Assembly: GCF_046233715.1 (NCBI RefSeq)
Contig: NZ_JBJNRJ010000015.1
Span: 1-64,000, forward strand
Source: Trujillonella humicola
GTDB lineage: Bacteria > Actinomycetota > Actinomycetes > Mycobacteriales > Geodermatophilaceae
Length of the DNA stretch: 64,000 nucleotides
Reading direction: 5' to 3'
Every line of letters begins with the position of its first letter. Within the stretch, counting starts at the first letter, position 1. Below are positions 15,686-25,335 of the stretch, one piece after another. The notes beneath the pieces were generated by a model. That model was not told the DNA's origin. It was given only the letters and a program-made list of their open reading frames with translations, and searched no databases. The translations under genes were made by a program, and so were the position numbers.

Positions 15686-18600
15686 CTACTCCCGTTCGAA
15701 TCCAGCCTGCTCGAACCGCAGCGTGCCGGCGTTCTCCGACACTGTGCGGACGACGTCGTCGCTGAAGCCCTCCGCCTTCGTCGCGGAGATCTCCAGACGA
15801 ACCTCCAGTTGAGCGCCGGCGGCGGTGAGTCGTTGGAGCACCTCGTCGACGACGACGGCGAAGTCCTTGCCGTACTTCTGGGGGTCTAGCTGGTGCACGC
15901 CGAAGAAGCGGGTCTTCGGCGCGGGGGTGGAGCCGGGCGCCTGGCCGGTGGTACCCCACGTCCCTGTTCCTGTGCCAGTCCCGGACTGGCCGGTCGGAGT
16001 CCCATCGGTCCGCGGCGTTTCGGTGTCCGCCTCCAGCGTCCGCTCGGCTTCGTCCTTGGCCCGCTGCGCCAGCGCAGCCGCCGGCTGCACCAGCAAGGTC
16101 GTGCCTGTCACCGCGAGCGGCACGGAGTCGCCCGGCAGCCGCAGGTCGACGAAGCGGCCGGCCGACTCGTCGAACCCGGCGGCCAGCGCGAAGGTCGAGT
16201 GCTCCCAGCCGAGCGGCTCATTCAAGGTTTGCGCGATCCCGGCCTCCAGCACTCGGCGGTCGGTCAGCCGGGTCAGGTACGGGTACTGCGCGAACAGGTC
16301 CCACAGGGCTGCGACGCTGACGTGCCCCGCCTCCCAAGCCGCGGGCATCCGGTTCAGCTGCATCCGGATGACCGCTGGCGCCACCTCGTCGGCGAGCTCG
16401 CTCTCGCGGTGCAGCTTGGACAGCGCCCGGTCGAGCACGGAGCTGGCCGAGGCATCCGCGCGCAACGCCGACACCGTCCACGGCTCACCGGGCTGCTGGG
16501 TGGGCACGATCAGCCAGGTGTAGCCGTCCAGCAGGCGGGAGGTGACGGTGCCGTCGGCCTGCTTCGCACGATCGCGGGCCTGATTGGCCTGGGCGATGCT
16601 CAGCCCGAGCTGCTCTGCCTGCTCGGCGACGAACAGCCAGCCCAGGTAGTCGCGGACGGCGCGGTCGAGATCGTCGGCGCGCGCGCTGTCGAGGGCCAGC
16701 AGTGCCAGCTGGTTGCGCCGCACCCGCGCGCCGCCGGCCCGGTTGTCCACGACGGCGTGGGCCGCGGTGACGGCGGCGTTCGCCGTCGGCGACTTGCGCT
16801 CGTAGACGTGTTGCGGCGGCAGGACAACGAGCCGGAACTCGTCGCTGTCGGGCACCTCGGCCGGGTCGGCGGTCAGGTGCACGGCCGGTCGCCCCTCGCG
16901 GGCCCGGCGGACGGCGTCGAGCCGACGCAGCACCTCTGCCGCGACGTCCTCCGGGTGCAGTCCGGCCGCATGGTCTCGCGCGGTCCGCGAGGTGTTGGCC
17001 TGGGTGTCGTACCAGTACAGGGACTGGTTCGTGTACAGGTAGGTGGCCTGGTCGGCGAGCTGATTGAGCGCCGAGTGGAAGTTCCCCGGCACGTCGCCGG
17101 GCACGGCCGTGCCGAGGAACACCCGCCGGCGGTCGATGCCCTTGTTCGCCGTGTGCAGCGTCGGGGTGGCGCCGAGAAAGATGGCTCGGGCCAGCCGCTG
17201 GGTGACCAGCCGGCTGCCCAGCAGGGCCTTGTTCGCCTCGTCCACCTGCCGCGGCACGGACTGCGGGCCGTCGACGTCGGCGTCGACGACGCTCTTCCAC
17301 TGGTCCTCGACGTACTGGGTGATCTCGGTGACCACCCCGTCGTCGGACAGCGGCACCGAGCCGGGCAGGATCAGGGGCGCGGTGTCGCCGGCCCGCCATA
17401 GCGCGCCGACGACCGTGTTCATGAGCCGCAGCACGCCGCGGGTGCGCTGGAACCGGTCGAGGGTTGACCAGTCCTCGTAGAGCCGGTCGAACAGCTCTGG
17501 GTGTACCGGGTAGGAGCGGCGGATCCGATCGATGTAGGCGTTGTCGATTGCAGTGCCCGGGAACTCTGCCGAGTGCTTGCGGTAGAACTCGACGAACTGC
17601 TTGGCGGTGGCGCTGATGTGCGCGAGCGCCTCGGGGGAGGGGCGCTCGAAGAGCCGTTGCCGCACAATCTCGAACGCCTCATCGGCCGAGGCGGCGCGCC
17701 ACTGGCTGGCCACCCGGCGGACGGCGTTCTGCAGCCGACGCAGCGCCAGCCGGCCGTTTTCGCCGCCGACCTCCTCGTCGATGACGCCTGTGTTGTCGTC
17801 CTCACTGTCCGGTGAGGCCGGGATGGAGATGACAACGAGGACGCCGGGCGTGCCGCTGGCCGCCTCCGTGAGCGTCTGGGCGAAGGTGAACTGGGTCTCA
17901 AAGGTGCCGCCGACGAGCTTGTCGTCGTCCCGGCCGACCAACTGCCGGGCGTAGGCCACCCACTCGTCGATGAGGATCACCGCAGGTGCGTGCTCGGCGA
18001 GCAGCTCGTGGAGCGCCGTGCCGGGGTTGGTGCCGGTGGCGTCGGCGTCCGCGACGCGGGCGTATCCGGCCGCGCCGCCGAGCTGCCAGGCCAGCTCGCC
18101 CCACAGCGTGTGCACCCGGGTGCCGTCGGGCTTTGTGCGCACCTGTCCGGCGGCGAGGTGGTTGCCGACGATCGCTGCGCGGCTCACGCCGGCGGGCAGG
18201 CCGGGATCACCGACGAGCTCCTGCACCTCCTGCGGCAGCCGGTCGACCGGGGTGCCGGAGAACAGGTGCCACAGCGAGAGCATCGAGTGCGTCTTGCCGC
18301 CACCGAACGTTGTCTGCAGGTTCACCACGGGAGAGGCGTTGGCGTCGCCGCGGATCCGTCGGGCGGCGCCACCGAGCAGGTCTCGCAGGCCGTCGGTGAG
18401 GAAGGTTCGGTTGAAGAACTGGACGGGGTCGCCGTACTCGCCCTCGGCCTGGCCGGTCGCCACTCGGTGTAGGTCGGCGGCGAATTCAGCGGCCTGGAAG
18501 TTGCCAGCCGCGACGTCGCGGTGCGGCTGGAGCACCTCCCGCCACGGCTTGAGCCCTTCTGCGCCGACGGTGCTCATCGCGGTGACCACACGGCGGTCCT

Positions 18601-19060
18601 GGCTTTCGGAGGACAGCCGGCGCAACTCCATGCGGTCATCGCGAACGGCATCTGCGTCGGCGGGCGCGCCGATCGCGCGCAAGAACCGCTCGGCGGTGTC
18701 CAGCGCCCGATAGGCGTCGTCGGCCGAGAACGGCTTCATGTGCGCCCACTGGTTGCGGGTGTCGCGCAGCTCCTCGGCCAGGCTCTTCTCCGACCGGGAC
18801 AGCTTCTCGTCGAACGGGTACCAGCCCGGCTGAAGCGCGTGCCCGACGTTCTCTGTCAGCATCCGCAGCTGCGCCTGGACGTCGCCGCGGTCGTAGGTCT
18901 TGCCGGTGATGCCCTTCTTTGCGTCGCGGGCGGCGAGCAGGGCGGTCCAGTTCTGCCCCTCGGGGACGGCTTGGGCTACGGCAGAGGCGACGAACTCGTC
19001 GAGGGCCTCGGCGAGCCGCTCGAAGGCGCGGCCGACCCGGTCGCGGTTGCTGGTGGCCAT
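15686..19060 (-). CDS. DUF499 ATPase with N-terminal Swt1/HEPN-like domain
   Basis: A 1124-residue protein. Residues ~1-135 form a helical HEPN-like domain with RNQWAH (Arg102, His107), the RxxxxH pattern of HEPN ribonucleases and of Swt1-type domains. A DUF499 P-loop domain follows: Walker A TTFGGGKTHSML near residues 250-260, Walker B AVILIDEWVAYARQL, and a long winged region. The end has a Gly/Thr linker (GTGTGTGTWGTTG) and a small C-terminal domain (RFFGVHQLDPQKYGKDF). ATG at 19060 overlaps the methylase stop by one base, so translation is coupled. In defence islands DUF499 proteins occur with DUF1156 methylases and large helicases. Here it would supply ATP-driven sensing, and possibly RNA cleavage. 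Confidence 0.85.
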   Translation of the reverse strand: MATSNRDRVGRAFERLAEALDEFVASAVAQAVPEGQNWTALLAARDAKKGITGKTYDRGDVQAQLRMLTENVGHALQPGWYPFDEKLSRSEKSLAEELRDTRNQWAHMKPFSADDAYRALDTAERFLRAIGAPADADAVRDDRMELRRLSSESQDRRVVTAMSTVGAEGLKPWREVLQPHRDVAAGNFQAAEFAADLHRVATGQAEGEYGDPVQFFNRTFLTDGLRDLLGGAARRIRGDANASPVVNLQTTFGGGKTHSMLSLWHLFSGTPVDRLPQEVQELVGDPGLPAGVSRAAIVGNHLAAGQVRTKPDGTRVHTLWGELAWQLGGAAGYARVADADATGTNPGTALHELLAEHAPAVILIDEWVAYARQLVGRDDDKLVGGTFETQFTFAQTLTEAASGTPGVLVVISIPASPDSEDDNTGVIDEEVGGENGRLALRRLQNAVRRVASQWRAASADEAFEIVRQRLFERPSPEALAHISATAKQFVEFYRKHSAEFPGTAIDNAYIDRIRRSYPVHPELFDRLYEDWSTLDRFQRTRGVLRLMNTVVGALWRAGDTAPLILPGSVPLSDDGVVTEITQYVEDQWKSVVDADVDGPQSVPRQVDEANKALLGSRLVTQRLARAIFLGATPTLHTANKGIDRRRVFLGTAVPGDVPGNFHSALNQLADQATYLYTNQSLYWYDTQANTSRTARDHAAGLHPEDVAAEVLRRLDAVRRAREGRPAVHLTADPAEVPDSDEFRLVVLPPQHVYERKSPTANAAVTAAHAVVDNRAGGARVRRNQLALLALDSARADDLDRAVRDYLGWLFVAEQAEQLGLSIAQANQARDRAKQADGTVTSRLLDGYTWLIVPTQQPGEPWTVSALRADASASSVLDRALSKLHRESELADEVAPAVIRMQLNRMPAAWEAGHVSVAALWDLFAQYPYLTRLTDRRVLEAGIAQTLNEPLGWEHSTFALAAGFDESAGRFVDLRLPGDSVPLAVTGTTLLVQPAAALAQRAKDEAERTLEADTETPRTDGTPTGQSGTGTGTGTWGTTGQAPGSTPAPKTRFFGVHQLDPQKYGKDFAVVVDEVLQRLTAAGAQLEVRLEISATKAEGFSDDVVRTVSENAGTLRFEQAGFERE

Positions 19061-21870
19061 CAGTACTCGTCCTCGGCGTTCTGATCGATCTCGAGCTGGG
19101 CGGCGGCCGCGATCGAGCTGCCGGTGGCGGCCTCGGCGATCTCGTTCCAGGCGGCGGCGAGGGTGTTGAAGGCGACTGCGTCGGCGGTCTGCTTGCGCTG
19201 CTCGGCGATACGGAACAGCAGGTAGGCCAACTCCTTGGCTAGTGCTAGGTCGACCACCCCAGGCACCGCCCGGTACGTCGCAGCGGCGGCCGGCACCCCG
19301 CCGTCGGCCAGCACCCGTGACAGGTGCAGCACAACCTCCCAGACAGTGAGGTGCGGATCGGTGGCTGGATCCCAATCGGCCGACAGGTCGCCCGAGGCGA
19401 GCAACCGGACTACACCGCCATGCGCGGTGAGGACGCCGGACCGACTGAGCCGCCCGAGCGATGCGCCCCGGCCGTTGGCCATGTTCTCCGCGTCGCCGAA
19501 TTTGCCAGGGCCAAAGCCATTCTGCCGGAACCAGGTCAGCGAAAACCGGGTGTCGGCGTCGAAGTCACCCTCCTGCTCGTTGAGCACCTCGTCGAGCAAA
19601 GCGTTGATCTGCTGCAGCGCCTCTCGCACCGGCATGGGCCGACCGTCGTTGCCGAGGACGGCGGCGTACCGGGTGAACACAGCCATGCCAGGGCCAATCG
19701 CCGCTTGAGGCAAGTCGACGGGCGCCACCGCGCCCTGCTGCAGCTCTCGCAGGGCGTCGGGCAGCTCGATGCGGAGAGCGGCAAGAAATCCTCGCCGGTC
19801 GGTGGTCGGGGCGTCCGTCGGTCGGGGACGGAGCGCGAGCACGATAGACGACGCAAGCGCATTGCTGTCGATGCTTCGCATCCGGTTGCCAAGCTCGCTC
19901 CGCAATGGCCAAGTAGCCGTGATGGCCCAACCCGCCCGGATCATTGATCCGAGCAGGGTTTCCCACCCGGTCGACGACTCGCCGGCGATCTCCGACTCGG
20001 ACTGCTTGAAGGCGTAGTACACAGTGACCGGGAAATCTGGGTGGGCGTTTTCCCGCGCGTTGGCGAAGACCTCCTCAAAGCCGGATTCAAAGAAGCTCTT
20101 CGCGTGCTCCTTGCCGCCCTGACGATAGGGGTTGGCGATCAACTCATCGGACTTTGGTGTGAGCACTGTGGAAAACAGCCCGGGGTGGATGGCTCGCAGC
20201 GACCTGCGCATCCAGACGTAGAAGAAGTCGGACAAGTCGGCGTAGCCGATGTTGTCGTAGTACGGCGGGTCGGTTGAGAGGACCCGACCCTTGTAGTCGG
20301 CGTGTTGGGCGCCCACGGCGGCCGCGCTTCCGCAGCCCATGGTCGGCAAGCGATCGATTGCGCGCGCTACCCAGTCGACATCCTCGAGGAAACCGCCGGA
20401 GGACGATGCGAAATTGTTAGCTTCGGCGAACTCCCAGGTCATGGAAATAGCCTGTCGAGCAAAGACGCCTCTGACGGCCTCCATCTTAGTGCTACTGTCC
20501 CACGAGCAAATCGAGGACGACTTATTCGTCAGGCGACTGACGGTAAATGCGAGGCAGGTAGCGATCGCATCGGCGTACGCAGCGGCTCCCGCGCCGCCTC
20601 CTTCGAGGGGCTCACCCTCGGGCATGTTCGCATCAATCGCATGGGCGTGGACCTGCTCCCTGACTTCGCTAACCAGATCGCTGAAGGTCGTTAGGGCAGT
20701 GAGCTGACGCGGACTGAACAGATCGGAGTAAAGCTCGAAACCGTAACCCTGTACTCGAAACCCGAGTGCCTGCTCAGGAAGAGGTCCGTTTGGCGAAGAA
20801 TCTGGCTTGGCTACTTGGGCGGCCTGCTCTTGCTGTGGCGTAGGCGCCAAGTAGTGGCGCTTGCGGCGCCCCTCTGCCACAACTGCCATGAGTTGCGCGC
20901 CAATCTCCTTGGCCTTGCCCGCGTTCCGAATATGCTGAAGCGGTACCGCCGTCCCGCACGAGATGCAGCGCGCGCCGGTACGGCGGACGGTTCCATCGTT
21001 CGCTGCTGTCGGCGCCTTCTGTGGGTCATGTCCGATGGTGAACCGCACCCGCCCCCGCTCGACGATCGGAACGACGTAGGCCTCTTTACCCTTCTTCTTG
21101 CCCAGCCACCAACTACTGGTCAGGGGCATCGCAATGCGGCACGCCGGGTTGGGACAGGTCACGGTCCGCGCCCAGATCCAGGCAATGACCCGCGTTGTCG
21201 TTCCGTCGGACAGTTCGGCGTCGGGGTAAAGGTGGCCGATCCGCTTCTGGGCCTCCTCGCGCATCCAGTCGCCGTAACGGCGGACGTCCTCCGCCAGTCC
21301 GGTCGCTCGTGGCCAGTCGCCCAACCGCGAGTCGGCGGCCCCTGGAAAGACGGGTGGCTGGTCAGCGAACCTTGGCGGAATCTCGATCAGTGCCTTGTTG
21401 ATTAGGGCGGCGACTGGGTTGAGATCGGAGGCGCGCGCCTCGAGGCCGAGCCGCTGGGCCTCGAGCGGGATGGAGCCACCGCCCGCGAACGGGTCTATCA
21501 CCGGCGGCGGGTTGCCTCCGGTATCGCGCAGGATCTCCTCGTGAGCACGGGCGAAGAGCTTCTCGTCCCCGGTGTTATCCCAGGCAACCAGCTTCTCAAT
21601 CAGCCGGTGCAGCCGGTCCCGTTCGGCGGTCACCCAGGCCTCACGGGCCTCGGCGTCCGGGATGGCCAGGGCTTCCGGCCGGCACGAGGGATCGTCGACC
21701 AGTTGGGCGAATAGCACTGCCCGGGCAGTGGCCAGCGGTTTGCGGGACCACCAGAGATGCAAGGTTGAGGGGTGGCCGTGCCTGATCGACTTCTCCCGGG
21801 CGGATTCGGCGTTGATCTTCTCCAGTGGGAGCGAGACCTCGATCAGCTTGCGGCGGGGTAGTGCAGACAC
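19060..21870 (-). CDS. DUF1156-family DNA adenine-type methyltransferase
   Basis: A 936-residue protein. The N-terminus carries the DUF1156 signature RRKLIEVSLPLEKINAES and HPSTLHLWWSRKPLATAR. SAM motif I is VIDPFAGGGSIPLEA near residue 125; catalytic motif IV is STDPPYYDN near residue 534. Between them lie zinc-binding pairs (CPNPAC and CISC) and a probable target-recognition region, an alpha-type motif order. DPPY suggests N6-adenine or N4-cytosine methylation. GTG at 21870 is chosen; an in-frame TTG at 21900 is possible. It sits between the helicase and the DUF499 ATPase and likely marks host DNA for that system. Codon use is more AT-tolerant around 20380-20720 than in the flanks. Confidence 0.88.
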   Translation of the reverse strand: MSALPRRKLIEVSLPLEKINAESAREKSIRHGHPSTLHLWWSRKPLATARAVLFAQLVDDPSCRPEALAIPDAEAREAWVTAERDRLHRLIEKLVAWDNTGDEKLFARAHEEILRDTGGNPPPVIDPFAGGGSIPLEAQRLGLEARASDLNPVAALINKALIEIPPRFADQPPVFPGAADSRLGDWPRATGLAEDVRRYGDWMREEAQKRIGHLYPDAELSDGTTTRVIAWIWARTVTCPNPACRIAMPLTSSWWLGKKKGKEAYVVPIVERGRVRFTIGHDPQKAPTAANDGTVRRTGARCISCGTAVPLQHIRNAGKAKEIGAQLMAVVAEGRRKRHYLAPTPQQEQAAQVAKPDSSPNGPLPEQALGFRVQGYGFELYSDLFSPRQLTALTTFSDLVSEVREQVHAHAIDANMPEGEPLEGGGAGAAAYADAIATCLAFTVSRLTNKSSSICSWDSSTKMEAVRGVFARQAISMTWEFAEANNFASSSGGFLEDVDWVARAIDRLPTMGCGSAAAVGAQHADYKGRVLSTDPPYYDNIGYADLSDFFYVWMRRSLRAIHPGLFSTVLTPKSDELIANPYRQGGKEHAKSFFESGFEEVFANARENAHPDFPVTVYYAFKQSESEIAGESSTGWETLLGSMIRAGWAITATWPLRSELGNRMRSIDSNALASSIVLALRPRPTDAPTTDRRGFLAALRIELPDALRELQQGAVAPVDLPQAAIGPGMAVFTRYAAVLGNDGRPMPVREALQQINALLDEVLNEQEGDFDADTRFSLTWFRQNGFGPGKFGDAENMANGRGASLGRLSRSGVLTAHGGVVRLLASGDLSADWDPATDPHLTVWEVVLHLSRVLADGGVPAAAATYRAVPGVVDLALAKELAYLLFRIAEQRKQTADAVAFNTLAAAWNEIAEAATGSSIAAAAQLEIDQNAEDEY

Positions 21871-21912
21871 GGCTAGACGTCCTGACGAGCGGAGAGACAA
21901 GGAACGGGGAGG

Positions 21913-24900
21913 TCAGTGCGGCGGCGAACCGCGGGCCCACATCGCGGCCCAGTCGCCGCGGATGCCGGTGGCCGCGAAGCCCCCGAGGTCGGTGGTGGCG
22001 AACGGGTCGTCCACGTAGCGGACCTCGTCACGGGCTGGGTCGTCCGGATCGACGCAGACCAGCGCCAGCCGATAGTGCGGGGCGGCGGTCTTGCCGCGGA
22101 GTACCTCGGTGTAGGTCACGAAGAAGTCTGACGCCCCGGCGATCCGACCCTTGACCTCAATAAAAACTAGGTGTCCGTCGGGCGTGAGCGACTCGATGTC
22201 GTAGCCGGGGTTGTTGCGCGACTTCTCCGTGGGGCACCGGCCGAGCGTCAGCTCGGCGGTAAGCACGGCATCTACCGCGCGCCGCTCGGTGAACGAGGTG
22301 TCCACCGCCGTCGCCGCCGGCACCTCGGCCGCGGGCAGCAGGCCGGCAGGAAGCACGAGTACCGCGGTGAGCACCCGCGGCGGCCGGGCTGCTAGATGCG
22401 CCTCGTCATCGAGCTGGGCCAGCCGGCCCTCCAGCCGCACCTCCAGCTCCTCGGCCCAGCGGCGGGCGCGCTCCGGCGTCATCCGCACGCTGCGCCCGGC
22501 GGCGACCTCCCCAGCCAGCCGCACCGCCTGGGCCGACCAATGGTTGACCTGCTGCAGCAGCCGGGCCTCGACCTGGGCGCGAGTGCGGGCGACCAGCGGC
22601 AGCACCCGGGCAGCGACGTCGGCCCGGTGCTCAGGCTGGCTGTGCTCCGCGGCCCATCCCAGCGCGAGCTGCTCAACGCCGGTGCTCAGCCAGCTCTCGG
22701 CGAGCACGTGATCTGCGGCGGGGCGCCCGCCCGACGGCAGCGGCTGCAGGTCAAGGTACGGCGCCGGCCCGGCAAGCTGAGCGGACCCGGCGGCGGTCAA
22801 CGTGACGAAGCCGAACCGCTTGCTCACCGGCATCCCCGTGCCGTCGACGATCTCCTCGGCGAGCGCCACGAGGAGCCGCGGCACCACGCCGTCGTCCGTG
22901 GGGTCTACCAGTACCGCGCCCCTGCGCAGCGCCTCGGCGTGCCGGTGGAGCGTCTCGGCGACGACGGCGTCCATAAGCGGGTGGCCGGGAGCGAGCAGGT
23001 CGGCCCGAGGCGGGCCCTCCAGGTGCGCCGGGTCGAACGCGACCCGGGAGTATCGGGGAGCGAGCGGTACCCGGCCGTGCATGGCCGCGGCCCGCTGGCG
23101 CAGCACGGCGGGGATGTGTGTGACCTCGTCCCGGCCCGCCTCACGCCGGGCAATGCGGCCGCCCAGCCGGATGAAGGCGTCGCGGAAGAACATCTCCACG
23201 AAGTGGGGCTGTAACCGACGTGCCCGCGCACGCTCCATCGACAGCCGCAGCTCTTCTAGGTCGGCCGCGCCGAGCACCTCATCGTGCAGCGCCCGCTCGG
23301 CCAGCAGCTCGGCCAGACCCTCGGCCACCTGCGCGTCGACGACGTGCTCCAGTCGAGCGCGCACCTCCGGCCGCTCGCCGTAGCGGATTGCCTCGACCAG
23401 CAGGTCGCGGAGGGGGACGTTGCTGAACGCTGTCCCCAGGACGTCGAAGATGCGCCGCTCGTAGGCGGCGCGCTGCTGTTCGATCTTGTCCAGCAGGCGG
23501 GTGAAGACCTGGCCCTCGCGGGTGTCGGCGGCGACGAGGTTCCACAGCCGGCACACCTCGGTCTGCCCGATGCGGTGGATGCGGCCGAACCGCTGCTCGA
23601 TGCGGTTGGGGTTCCACGGCAGGTCGTAGTTGACCATCAGGTGCGCGGCCTGCAGGTTGAGCCCCTCACCGGCGGCGTCGGTGGCGACTAGCACCGAGCA
23701 ACGGGGGTCGTGGGTAAATCGCTCGCGGATCTCCCGACGCTCCTCGCGGCGGGTACCGCCGGAGATGGCGACGACGGCAGACGGATCGCCCAGCAGCTCG
23801 CCGATGCGTCGCTGCAGGTAGGCGAGCGTGTCGCGGTGCTCGGTGAAGACGATCAGCTTGCGCCGGTCGCCGTCCTGCCCCGTCAGCACCTCGTCGGTCA
23901 ACAGCGTGCGCAGCTCGGCCCACTTGCGGTCCTCCCCGGCCGCGCGCACCCGCGCGGCGAGTTCTTCCAGCTCGGCGAGGAGAGCGATCTCGACGTCCAG
24001 CTCGGCGCGAGTGCGGGCAGCTGTGGCCGCGTCAGTGACGTCGTCCTCCAGCTCCTCGAGTTCCTCGGCGCCGAGGTCGTCCTCCTCCGCCCGCTCCAGG
24101 TCTACCCGGCGCCACACCGTCCGGTCGGTCTCGTCACGCCGTGCCTCGAGCCGCGCGCGGCGGCGTTGCAGCGAGCGCCAGATCGCTTCGGGGCTCGACG
24201 CCAGCCGGCGCTGCAGCACGGTGAGGGCGAAGCCAACCGTCCGGGTGCGCCCATCGGTGGCATCGAGCTGTGCGGCGCGGTCCCACTCGTTGCGCACGTA
24301 CTCGGTGACGCGCTCGTAGAGCTCCTGCTCACCTGGACTGAGTTCGTACGGGACGGTCTCGGCGATCCGCTCCGGGAACAGCGGCTTGCCGTCGAAGGTG
24401 AGCAGCTGCTCCTTGACCATGCGGCGCATGAGGCCGCTCGTCTCCGCCGTCTCCGCGCCCCGGCCCTCGAACCGGTCGGTATCGAGTAGCTGGAGGAACG
24501 CGGCGAAGTCCTCGTCCTTGCCGGCGTGCGGCGTTGCGGTCATCAGCAGCAGGTTGCGGGTGACCCGGCCCAGGAGCTGGCCCAGCCGATAACGGCGAGT
24601 GGTGGACAGCTCGGTGCCGTACCAGTGTGCCGACATGCGGTGCGCCTCGTCGACGACGACCAGATCCCACGAGCTCTCGGCCAGCCGGTCGAGCAGGTCA
24701 TCGTCGCGGGACAGCTGGTCCATGCGCGCTATCAGCAGTGGGTGAGCCTCGAAGACCGAGCCACTGAGCGTGCCGTCGACCATCGGGCGGGACAGCAGCT
24801 CGAAGTGCAGGCCGACCTTGCCGGCCAGTTCCTCCTGCCACTGCTCGACGAGACTGCCCGGGGCGACGATCAGGCAGCGTTGGAGGTCGCCGCGCAGCGC

Positions 24901-25335
24901 GAGTTCCTTCGCGTAGAGCCCTGCCATGATCGTCTTGCCGGCGCCGGGGTCGTCGGCCAGAAGGAAGCGCAGCGGCGAGCGCGGCAACATCTCCTCGTAG
25001 ACGGCGCGGATCTGGTGCGGCAGCGGCTCAAGGTCGCTTGTGGAGACGGCGAGCATCGGGTCGGAGAGCGCGGCCAGATGCATCCGCTGGGCCTCCGCGG
25101 CGAGCCGGAACTCGGCGCCATCGGCATCGAAGGACCAGCGCGGCCCGGCGGTGCGCGTCGACAGTTGGGCCTCGGCGTCCCGACCGAGCAACACCTCGGC
25201 GAGCCGACCCCGCGGGTCGCGGTAGGTGAGGGTCAGCGCCGAGGAGCCGTGCCAGCTGACGGCGACGACCGTGACGGGATCCCGGGGCAGGACGCCGTCG
25301 ACCTGTATGCCTGCAGCCAGGTCCTCCAAGACCAT
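21913..25335 (-). CDS. SNF2/DEAH-type helicase with C-terminal DUF3883 domain
   Basis: A 1140-residue ATP-dependent helicase or translocase. Motif I is DDPGAGKTIMAG (near residue 130); motif II VVVDEAHRM (near 228); motif III LLMTATPHAG. The helicase C-domain has KLIVFTEHRDTL, VLVATDAAGEGLNLQAAH and NRIEQRFGRIHRIGQT. A long acidic coiled segment splits the two lobes. The last ~100 residues carry NNPGYDIESLTPDGHLVFIEVKG, the DUF3883 nuclease-like fold. ATG at 25335 follows a GGGGAAGG ribosome site; the open frame continues 50 codons upstream without conserved character. First gene of the helicase-methylase-ATPase operon. Confidence 0.9.
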   Translation of the reverse strand: MVLEDLAAGIQVDGVLPRDPVTVVAVSWHGSSALTLTYRDPRGRLAEVLLGRDAEAQLSTRTAGPRWSFDADGAEFRLAAEAQRMHLAALSDPMLAVSTSDLEPLPHQIRAVYEEMLPRSPLRFLLADDPGAGKTIMAGLYAKELALRGDLQRCLIVAPGSLVEQWQEELAGKVGLHFELLSRPMVDGTLSGSVFEAHPLLIARMDQLSRDDDLLDRLAESSWDLVVVDEAHRMSAHWYGTELSTTRRYRLGQLLGRVTRNLLLMTATPHAGKDEDFAAFLQLLDTDRFEGRGAETAETSGLMRRMVKEQLLTFDGKPLFPERIAETVPYELSPGEQELYERVTEYVRNEWDRAAQLDATDGRTRTVGFALTVLQRRLASSPEAIWRSLQRRRARLEARRDETDRTVWRRVDLERAEEDDLGAEELEELEDDVTDAATAARTRAELDVEIALLAELEELAARVRAAGEDRKWAELRTLLTDEVLTGQDGDRRKLIVFTEHRDTLAYLQRRIGELLGDPSAVVAISGGTRREERREIRERFTHDPRCSVLVATDAAGEGLNLQAAHLMVNYDLPWNPNRIEQRFGRIHRIGQTEVCRLWNLVAADTREGQVFTRLLDKIEQQRAAYERRIFDVLGTAFSNVPLRDLLVEAIRYGERPEVRARLEHVVDAQVAEGLAELLAERALHDEVLGAADLEELRLSMERARARRLQPHFVEMFFRDAFIRLGGRIARREAGRDEVTHIPAVLRQRAAAMHGRVPLAPRYSRVAFDPAHLEGPPRADLLAPGHPLMDAVVAETLHRHAEALRRGAVLVDPTDDGVVPRLLVALAEEIVDGTGMPVSKRFGFVTLTAAGSAQLAGPAPYLDLQPLPSGGRPAADHVLAESWLSTGVEQLALGWAAEHSQPEHRADVAARVLPLVARTRAQVEARLLQQVNHWSAQAVRLAGEVAAGRSVRMTPERARRWAEELEVRLEGRLAQLDDEAHLAARPPRVLTAVLVLPAGLLPAAEVPAATAVDTSFTERRAVDAVLTAELTLGRCPTEKSRNNPGYDIESLTPDGHLVFIEVKGRIAGASDFFVTYTEVLRGKTAAPHYRLALVCVDPDDPARDEVRYVDDPFATTDLGGFAATGIRGDWAAMWARGSPPH

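Noticed and set aside
15686..25335. Classifying the operon as DISARM or BREX
   Set aside because: No DUF1998 protein, PLD protein, PglZ or BrxC-like set is present; DUF499 with DUF1156 points elsewhere.
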